Notes under the pieces: generated by a model
What the model was told of the DNA's origin: nothing
The model's input: the letters and a program-made list of their open reading frames with translations, nothing else
Databases searched by the model: none
From: Candidatus Helarchaeota archaeon
GTDB taxonomy: Archaea > Asgardarchaeota > Lokiarchaeia > Helarchaeales > JABXJV01
DNA length: 10,646 bases
Reading direction: 5' to 3'
Assembly (NCBI GenBank): GCA_013375355.1
Contig: JABXJV010000367.1
Span: 1 to 10,646 of the forward strand
Shown: positions 5,952-10,646 of the stretch, in pieces
Numbering within the stretch: the stretch's first letter is position 1
Layout of the letters: each line of letters starts with the position of its first letter
Translations under genes and position numbers: made by a program

Positions 5952-6728
5952 ATGAATAAAATCACACTCTTTCCATTAAAAACAAAACTAATTGAAAAAG
6001 GCGACGATGTTGTCCAAATAATTCTAGACACTTTAAAGAAAGAAAAAGTAGAAGTTAAGGATGGGGATGTCTTAGTAATTGCTGAAACTCCTCTAGCAAT
6101 TTCCCAAGGCCGTTATATCGAATTAAATAATGTAAATCCTTCTCAAAAAGCTTTAGACTTTGCGAAACTTTATGACATGGATCCAAGTATGGTCCAAGTA
6201 ATTATTGATGAAGCGGATAAGATATATGGAGGAGTTAAACATGTCCTCTTATGTGAAAAACACGGATGTTTAACAGCAAATGCAGGAGTAGATCAATCTA
6301 ATGCGCCTCCTGGATGTGTAGTGTTATTACCAAATATAGATTCTATTCATGAAATAAGAAAAAAAATGCAAGAAATAACAGGTAAGAGAATTGGTATTGT
6401 TTTAAGTGACAGCCGAACTCAACCTTTAAAAAGAGGCGTAGTAGGTGCTGCATTAGCGGTATCTGGAATTGAACCTGTATCCGATGAACGCGGAAAACCT
6501 GATCTTTATGGAAGGACATTAAGATTTACGTTCAGGGCTATAGCCGATGATTTAGCAACCGCAGCTCAATTACTTATGGGTGAATCGAATGAGCAAATCC
6601 CGATTGTTCTTATAAGAGGAGCCCCAGTCCAATTAACAGAAAAACCAAAATACGATTTTTTTATGCCAGCCGAAGAATGTCTTTATATGAACATCTTTAG
6701 TAAATACCTAGATAATCAAAAAAAGTAA
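5952..6728 (+). CDS. cofE: Coenzyme F420-0:L-glutamate ligase (CofE)
   Basis: CofE adds L-glutamate residues to F420-0, using GTP and divalent metal, to give the polyglutamylated hydride carrier F420. The 258 residues match the archaeal single-domain enzyme (about 250 residues, no nitroreductase-like fusion). Visible motifs are VKDGDVLVIAET (35-46), GCLTANAGVDQSNAPPG (105-121) and the metal/nucleotide region LSDSRTQPLKRGVVGAALAV (151-170) with GKPDLYGRTL (181-190). DDLATAAQLLMGE (199-211) and PIVLIRGA (217-224) follow. The SDSRTQP form replaces the SDTxGRxxR seen in some CofE proteins; I recall it as a common archaeal variant. ATG 5952 is chosen for its GAGGA site; TTG 5946 would add two residues. 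The pairing with a dihydropteroate synthase joins two cofactors (H4MPT and F420) that act together in archaeal C1 metabolism. A stem-loop follows the stop. Confidence 0.92.
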   Translation: MNKITLFPLKTKLIEKGDDVVQIILDTLKKEKVEVKDGDVLVIAETPLAISQGRYIELNNVNPSQKALDFAKLYDMDPSMVQVIIDEADKIYGGVKHVLLCEKHGCLTANAGVDQSNAPPGCVVLLPNIDSIHEIRKKMQEITGKRIGIVLSDSRTQPLKRGVVGAALAVSGIEPVSDERGKPDLYGRTLRFTFRAIADDLATAAQLLMGESNEQIPIVLIRGAPVQLTEKPKYDFFMPAEECLYMNIFSKYLDNQKK

Positions 6729-6732
6729 TGTT

Positions 6733-6751
6733 TAAGTATTAGAAATACTTA
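6733..6751 (+). terminator. Stem-loop after cofE, possible terminator
   Basis: TAAGTATT and AATACTTA form a perfect 8-bp stem around a 3-base loop (AGA), beginning five bases after the cofE stop. A T-rich stretch (6768-6786) follows at some distance. The stem is AT-rich and hence weak. It may end the folP-cofE transcript or protect its 3' end. Confidence 0.4.
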
Positions 6752-6811
6752 CAAATTAATTACTATAGAGATTTATTTTCTTATTAAAATCATATTTGGA
6801 AAGGATTATTA

Positions 6812-8107
6812 ATGCGAATCCCGAAAAGGATGAAGCCCATAGTAGAAATGTTTCCATATCTGAAAGAATTTCAAAGATTAATATCTAATTTATTTATATT
6901 CCCGGAAGAAGCTGAAACCGAAAAAAATAAGCAGAGAATTATTAAATATCAAGAAACTTTAACAAAGAAACTTATTAAAAATGCTAAGAAAAGTTATGAG
7001 GGAAAAGCTGAAAGAACAAGACATATACATTTAGCTACAAATGAAGAAAAAAAGCGATATAGAAAGATCACAGGTGGATTTATCTCTTCTTTGCGAAACC
7101 AATATTTTTTAACACTTTTAAAATATGGAACTCCTAAATTTAAAAGGAATTTTTTAAAAGATTTAGGGGCAAAAATTGGCGAAGATATATTTATTTCTCC
7201 TGGTAATTTAATAGACACGCTTTTTACTAAAAAGATCTCGATCGGTGATAATACTGTAATAAATACGGGGGCTGTTATCTTGTGTCATGAATTCTCTCCT
7301 GAAACTCATGAGTTATATGTTGGTGAAGTAAATATTGGCAAAAACGTCATAGTCCTCCCCGGAGCTATAATATTACCTGGAGTAAATATCGGTGATAATG
7401 CATATGTAGGACCGGGATTCATTTCTTACGATATAAAAGATAATTATATTGGAATCGGTATACCTGACTCTATCCGTTATCCTTTTTCAGAAGGTATTCT
7501 TCAATTACTTGCTACTGATAAACGACCTTTAGAGACTTTAGACGCTACGTTGCGTGATTTTAGAAAATACGTGCCTCGTTACAGTCCATTTAACATGTTT
7601 CTTCTTGAATTACAGAAAAGCCCTTTAATACCACAGGAGATCAGACAGATTTTATTGAGAATGGCAGGCGTAAAAATTGGAAAAAATGTCGTAATAAAAG
7701 ATGATGTGACAATAGATCCTTTGCATCCTGAAAAAATTACAATCGATGATGGTGCAGTTATCAAGAGTAAAACTGTATTTGCTACTCATCAAGCTTATGG
7801 GGATGCACCTGTTAAGTTGGGGGAGATTTATATTGGAAAGAATGTATTAGTAGATGTTGGAAGCGGAATAGTCCCTGGAGTTAAAATTAAAGATAATGCA
7901 GAAATAATGCCTTACACCGCCGTAGCAACTGATGTAGAAGAGGGAAAACAAATAGAAGGATTACCAGGAAGAGAAGTTGGAAAAACTTTCGATATTGAAA
8001 ATTTTATAACTCAACATTTTGGTTATACCTCAACTATCTGGGATGAAATTCAGGCTGATAAGAAAAAAACTGAATTAAAGGAAAAAGCAAAAGAGCATAA
8101 TGAATAA
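6812..8107 (+). CDS. Protein with two left-handed beta-helix (hexapeptide acyltransferase-like) domains
   Basis: This 431-residue soluble protein has an N-terminal charged helical region (about 1-110) and a first hexapeptide beta-helix at about 117-218 (GAKIGEDIFI, KISIGDNTVI, VNIGKNVIVLPGAIILPG, VNIGDNAYVG). A linker (about 219-280) follows, then a second beta-helix at about 284-386 (VKIGKNVVI, KITIDDGAVI, IYIGKNVLVDVGSGIVPG, VKIKDNAEIMP). Each domain has a histidine at the like position (H159 in LCHEFS, H326 in ATHQAYG) and a GLP/GIP turn near its end. This resembles maltose/galactoside O-acetyltransferase-type enzymes that use acetyl-CoA and a catalytic His. Two such domains in one chain suggests internal duplication. 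The substrate is unknown; a sugar or lipid-precursor acylation role is only inference. AAGGA lies six bases before the ATG. It starts 83 bases after cofE, so it may be a separate transcript. Confidence 0.8.
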   Translation: MRIPKRMKPIVEMFPYLKEFQRLISNLFIFPEEAETEKNKQRIIKYQETLTKKLIKNAKKSYEGKAERTRHIHLATNEEKKRYRKITGGFISSLRNQYFLTLLKYGTPKFKRNFLKDLGAKIGEDIFISPGNLIDTLFTKKISIGDNTVINTGAVILCHEFSPETHELYVGEVNIGKNVIVLPGAIILPGVNIGDNAYVGPGFISYDIKDNYIGIGIPDSIRYPFSEGILQLLATDKRPLETLDATLRDFRKYVPRYSPFNMFLLELQKSPLIPQEIRQILLRMAGVKIGKNVVIKDDVTIDPLHPEKITIDDGAVIKSKTVFATHQAYGDAPVKLGEIYIGKNVLVDVGSGIVPGVKIKDNAEIMPYTAVATDVEEGKQIEGLPGREVGKTFDIENFITQHFGYTSTIWDEIQADKKKTELKEKAKEHNE

Positions 8108-8135
8108 ATAGGGATGAAATAGAGATAAAATACAA

Positions 8136-8143
8136 TTTATAAA
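8136..8143 (+). promoter_or_regulatory. Candidate TATA box for the two small membrane protein genes
   Basis: TTTATAAA follows an A-rich stretch and would start transcription near 8165, leaving about 55 bases before ATG 8220. A second A/T run (TTTTTTAAAAATAC, 8187-8200) could instead give a nearly leaderless start. The choice cannot be made from sequence alone. Confidence 0.28.
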
Positions 8144-8219
8144 AATTTAAATAATATTTTCTAAAAATAATGCTTGTTATTGCATCTTTTTTAAAAATAC
8201 TTAGAGTGGATGATTGATT

Positions 8220-8627
8220 ATGGATCCTCAACAAATTACTGTATTATTGCTTGGATTAATAATTTTTATATTTGCAATATTATTAATTTTAATTACAAAG
8301 AATATTTTACAACATAGAAAGATTTATTCATTTAGATCAGATGATAGAGTTTGGGATCATTGGGGATCACAAGTATATGGTCTATCACTATTTATAATTG
8401 GGTTTGTTTTCTTTGTATTTTGCTTTTTTGCATATGTATATCTCTCAAATCCAGCATTTTTTGGTATAGGATTCAGTCTGGATATTTTCATACGAAATCC
8501 CTTTGAACAACCTATTTTTTTGATAAATACCTTTATTGGTTTTAGTATAGCTATTATTGGAATGATTAAAAGTATTATTTCCATTAGAGAATTCATTAAA
8601 AATATAGAAAGCGCAAAAGGAGGATAA
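8220..8627 (+). CDS. Small membrane protein, three predicted helices (first of a coupled pair)
   Basis: The 135-residue protein has hydrophobic helices at about 6-28, 50-76 and 98-121. A polar loop after helix 1 (29-49) holds SFRSDDRVWDHWG, and the C-terminus is charged (IREFIKNIESAKGG). No signal-peptide cleavage site or known enzyme motif is seen. I chose ATG 8220; a TTG at 8214 would add two residues. The sequence GAGTGGA (8204-8210) upstream is a loose Shine-Dalgarno match. The next gene begins five bases after its stop, with a strong ribosome site inside this gene's last codons, so both proteins are probably made together. The loop after helix 1 resembles that in the partner (DRxWxxW), hinting at common descent. 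Function is unknown; a two-subunit membrane complex is a fair guess but only inference. Confidence 0.72.
   Translation: MDPQQITVLLLGLIIFIFAILLILITKNILQHRKIYSFRSDDRVWDHWGSQVYGLSLFIIGFVFFVFCFFAYVYLSNPAFFGIGFSLDIFIRNPFEQPIFLINTFIGFSIAIIGMIKSIISIREFIKNIESAKGG
8617..8623 (+). promoter_or_regulatory. Strong Shine-Dalgarno site inside the end of the upstream gene
   Basis: AAGGAGG lies nine bases before ATG 8633 and within the last codons (Lys-Gly-Gly) of the preceding gene. It is the best ribosome binding site in the window and indicates translational coupling of the two small membrane proteins. Confidence 0.75.
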
Positions 8628-8632
8628 TTTTA

Positions 8633-9016
8633 ATGCCAAGTTCACCAATTCTTATGTTAATAGCAGTTGTGTTCATGATTTTAGTATTTATTGGTGGTGG
8701 AATATTCTGTCTTTACCAATATAGATTATATCAGCTAACAAAATTCTCTGATAGATGGAGACCGTGGAAAGGAACTACAATAGGACTTATTTGCTTAGAG
8801 GGAGGAATAGTTTTTGCATCCACTAATCTACTTACAGGAATATTCATCTCTTATCCGGAATTAATGTCTATAGATTTTATATATATCCCATTATTTATCT
8901 TGGTATATATTCTATTAATTTTGAGTGGCTGTGGTATTTGGTGGGCTGGATTAGGTCTAAGAAAATATTGGATAGAAGTACATGAAATAGCAGTTAAAGC
9001 TGCTAGAAGTGAATGA
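8633..9016 (+). CDS. Small membrane protein, three predicted helices (second of a coupled pair)
   Basis: The 127-residue protein has hydrophobic helices at about 5-28, 47-73 and 81-107. The loop after helix 1 is polar and basic (YQYRLYQLTKFSDRWRPWKG), and a soluble amphipathic tail follows (RKYWIEVHEIAVKAARSE). The layout, size and the D-R-W-x-x-W loop match the preceding protein, although overall identity looks low. The start is fixed by an ideal AAGGAGG site nine bases upstream. No signal peptide, lipobox or enzyme motif is seen; one cysteine (C26) sits in helix 1, C54 in helix 2 and C100 in helix 3. The charge pattern suggests a cytoplasmic loop 1 and outer N-terminus (inference). I do not recognise the family. 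A coiled-coil regulator-like gene follows after 105 AT-rich bases. Confidence 0.72.
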   Translation: MPSSPILMLIAVVFMILVFIGGGIFCLYQYRLYQLTKFSDRWRPWKGTTIGLICLEGGIVFASTNLLTGIFISYPELMSIDFIYIPLFILVYILLILSGCGIWWAGLGLRKYWIEVHEIAVKAARSE

Positions 9017-9106
9017 TAAACTTAGTTAAAGTTAAATATAAAAAAAAAATACAAAATTACATTTCATATTACTTAATTTTAATAATAAAGAAATTTACTC
9101 ACTATT

Positions 9107-9111
9107 GAGGT
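9107..9111 (+). promoter_or_regulatory. Shine-Dalgarno site supporting a TTG start
   Basis: GAGGT lies ten bases before TTG 9122. Upstream in this frame the nearest stop is at 9086-9088, with no ATG or GTG between it and 9122. The first in-frame ATG is codon 189, in the middle of the coiled coil, so TTG is the only reasonable start. Confidence 0.55.
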
Positions 9112-9121
9112 TGGGATTTCT

Positions 9122-10474
9122 TTGGAAGACAAACTTTATAAAAAAGATCAAGAAATTGAGAAATTAAAAAGAAAAATAAAAGAGATTGAGCAAAAATATA
9201 AAAAAGACGAGAAAGAAGGATCAGACAAAAAGAGTAGAGAGATAAAGCGAAAGGGAGAAGAAATCAAAGATTTAAAAAAATTATTAAAAGAAGAAGAAGA
9301 AAAACGAAGAAACGCTGAAATCATTACAGAAGAAAAGACTAGTGAAAATACAATATATAAAGGACAAATTGAAGATTCTAAAGCTCAAATTCAGCAATTA
9401 GAAGATAATGAACTGAAGTTAAGGGCAGATTTAGGAACCAATAAAGCTAAAATAATAGGTTTAGAAGGTAAAATTACTAAATTAGAGGCGAATTATCTTG
9501 AAGTTCAAAACCAGACCAATGAACAACAACAGGAGATTTCTAATTTTGGTAATGTGAAGGCAGAATTAGAAACGGAAATTCGTTTACAAAATGAAGAAAT
9601 TGAACAAAAAAATTCAGAAATTGCTAAATTTAATGAACGAATTCAGGGATTACAAAATCAAATAGGAGAAATTAAAACCAATTTTATGAATCAAATTAAA
9701 GAAAACGACGCTCAATTTAACGAATCATTAAATAATAGCAAAATCCAATTTAATAATGAAATTAATGAGCAGAAATCGAAATTTGAGCAATTTGAAGAGG
9801 CAACTTCAACAGAAATATCAGAATTAAAGGGTAAAATACGAATTCAAGTAGATGAGCTCAATAAAAATCAATCTTCTATAAGAGAATTGGAAGCAACTAA
9901 AGAAAAATTAGAAAGAGAGCTAAAACAAAAAGATGAGAAAATAGTAGAAATGGATAATACGGTTGAGAAAATGGCCCAAGAGTTACTAGATAGAAATATG
10001 AAATTAAATACTTATGAAGAATCTCTTGCTAAAGCTGAAAATGGAATAATTGATAATATGCCTAATTTACTCAAAGGACAGGATCAAGCTATTGATAAAT
10101 TAAGCCAAGTAGTAAAAAGAGTCAAACATAATGCTATTTTAATGTTTCCAAGTATCGAATTCTTACCTAAAATCATAAATCTATCTGATGTCAAATCTAC
10201 AATGAAATTTCGGATTATTACAAATATTGATCCAAAGGACTCTAATCATCGGGACATATTTAAACAATATTATAAAGCAAATATCTCAATTAGAAATTTT
10301 GAAGAAAAAACATATTGGGGGATAAGTAGGGATAGAGAAGAGCTTGTATTCGCATTAAATGATAGATCTGGTGTCCCCTATGGATTCAAAGTGGAAGATT
10401 CTTTCCAAATTGAACAATTAGGTAATACATTCGTAGCGATATGGGGTAAATTACGACAAGATTTTCAATTATAG
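9122..10474 (+). CDS. Long coiled-coil protein with TrmB-like C-terminal sensor domain
   Basis: Of the 450 residues, about 1-305 are a nearly unbroken coiled coil rich in Glu, Lys and Gln, with heptad-like hydrophobic spacing. A globular domain of about 310-450 follows: VVKRVKHNAILMFPS (330-344), MKFRIITNIDP (361-371), ANISIRNF (386-393), TYWGISRDREELVFAL (397-412) and FVAIWGKL (437-444). That order of strands, with a basic entry helix, an I-R-x-F segment, a 'y-G-i-x-R-D-x-E-E' strand and a final W, resembles the phospholipase-D-like effector domain of archaeal TrmB-type regulators (recalled, not searched). The TrmB DNA-binding winged helix is absent; the coiled coil takes its place. No cysteine, signal peptide or membrane segment is present. 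Translation starts at TTG (codon 1), supported by GAGGT upstream. A structural or signal-bundling role is inference. It converges on the next gene with a 22-base gap. Confidence 0.8.
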   Translation: MEDKLYKKDQEIEKLKRKIKEIEQKYKKDEKEGSDKKSREIKRKGEEIKDLKKLLKEEEEKRRNAEIITEEKTSENTIYKGQIEDSKAQIQQLEDNELKLRADLGTNKAKIIGLEGKITKLEANYLEVQNQTNEQQQEISNFGNVKAELETEIRLQNEEIEQKNSEIAKFNERIQGLQNQIGEIKTNFMNQIKENDAQFNESLNNSKIQFNNEINEQKSKFEQFEEATSTEISELKGKIRIQVDELNKNQSSIRELEATKEKLERELKQKDEKIVEMDNTVEKMAQELLDRNMKLNTYEESLAKAENGIIDNMPNLLKGQDQAIDKLSQVVKRVKHNAILMFPSIEFLPKIINLSDVKSTMKFRIITNIDPKDSNHRDIFKQYYKANISIRNFEEKTYWGISRDREELVFALNDRSGVPYGFKVEDSFQIEQLGNTFVAIWGKLRQDFQL

Positions 10475-10496
10475 ACTCATTATTAGGCAATATTTT

Positions 10497-10646
10497 TTAT
10501 TTATCCAATACGAAGTAAAAATCTGTTACTTTACCTTCTCGTTCACCATCTGGTCTAAATTCTACTTTAACCCTAGTTCCTTTTTTCATCGTTTCCATAG
10601 TATATTCATCTTTATCTAAAATTACAGTATGCCGAATAGCCATATC
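10497..10646 (-). CDS. C-terminal end of a probable DUF35 OB-fold protein (5' end outside window)
   Basis: On the minus strand a frame is open from the right edge to a TAA at 10497-10499, giving 49 residues. Its last part (GTRVKVEFRPDGEREG, then KVTDFYFVLDK) resembles the OB-fold C-terminus of Zn-ribbon/OB-fold DUF35 proteins. There, a 'G-x-R-V-x-V-x-F' strand is followed by a closing 'D-x-Y-F' strand. Such proteins partner thiolase or HMG-CoA synthase-like enzymes and probably bind acyl-CoA (family knowledge). The zinc ribbon would lie outside the window, so the family call rests only on the tail. It converges on the coiled-coil gene. Confidence 0.55.
   Translation of the reverse strand, partial: DMAIRHTVILDKDEYTMETMKKGTRVKVEFRPDGEREGKVTDFYFVLDK

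Noticed and set aside
8034..8234. Minus-strand open frame of 66 codons in the gap before the small membrane genes
   Set aside because: It consists mostly of translated AT-rich spacer (Ile, Phe, Tyr, Leu runs) with no credible start signal; the gap is better read as a promoter region.
8357..8648. Two overlapping minus-strand open frames opposite the first small membrane protein
   Set aside because: They overlap each other and the plus-strand gene, which has a strong coupled ribosome site at its end and clear membrane helices.
9122..10030. Coiled-coil gene as an SMC/Rad50 ATPase
   Set aside because: There is no Walker A, Walker B or signature motif at either end; the C-terminal domain is a different, TrmB-like type.
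1..10646. CRISPR arrays, tRNA or rRNA genes, insertion sequences, integrases
   Set aside because: No spaced short repeats, cloverleaf-like segments, transposase motifs or terminal inverted repeats were seen on either strand; the only repeats are those of the local tandem duplication.

Overview
This is an AT-rich window, roughly 30% G+C by eye, that reads as archaeal. It has an archaeal-type dihydropteroate synthase, a coenzyme F420 glutamate ligase (CofE), TATA-like boxes at archaeal spacing, U-rich stretches behind genes, and purine-rich Shine-Dalgarno sites. With low G+C, a bacterial-type PurH, a multi-cysteine ferredoxin family, acyl-CoA-type (DUF35-like) and long coiled-coil genes, an Asgard (Lokiarchaeia-like) archaeon is my best guess. 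That is an inference, because no rRNA or other marker gene is present.

Left part (1-4437): the tail of an unidentified gene is followed by purH, the bifunctional enzyme for the last two steps of IMP synthesis. Then come two tandem paralogous iron-sulfur proteins of 387 and 386 residues, about 78% identical by hand count. The DNA between and behind them records how the pair arose. Both genes carry the same 40-base 3' flank (39/40 identical). The gap between them starts with a decayed piece of the 3' end of purH, followed by a diverged copy of the first ferredoxin's upstream region. The simplest reading is an old tandem duplication of a unit running from inside purH to just past the ferredoxin terminator, with later loss of most of the extra purH piece.

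Middle part (4431-6728): a multi-pass membrane protein lies on the minus strand, convergent with the second ferredoxin and divergent from the next pair. That pair, folP-like and cofE, is a tight two-gene operon for pterin (probably methanopterin-type) and F420 cofactors. These cofactors work together in archaeal C1 metabolism, and PurH needs a formyl-pterin donor, so there is a loose C1/purine theme.

Right part (6812-10646): this holds a protein with two separate left-handed beta-helix (hexapeptide) domains, then two short three-helix membrane proteins that are translationally coupled and may be distant paralogs. Next is a 450-residue protein with about 300 residues of coiled coil and a C-terminal domain resembling the sensor domain of TrmB-type regulators, starting at TTG. 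At the right edge, on the minus strand, is the C-terminus of a probable DUF35 OB-fold protein. No tRNA, rRNA, CRISPR array, transposase or integrase is seen, and no gene-free stretch reaches 300 bases.
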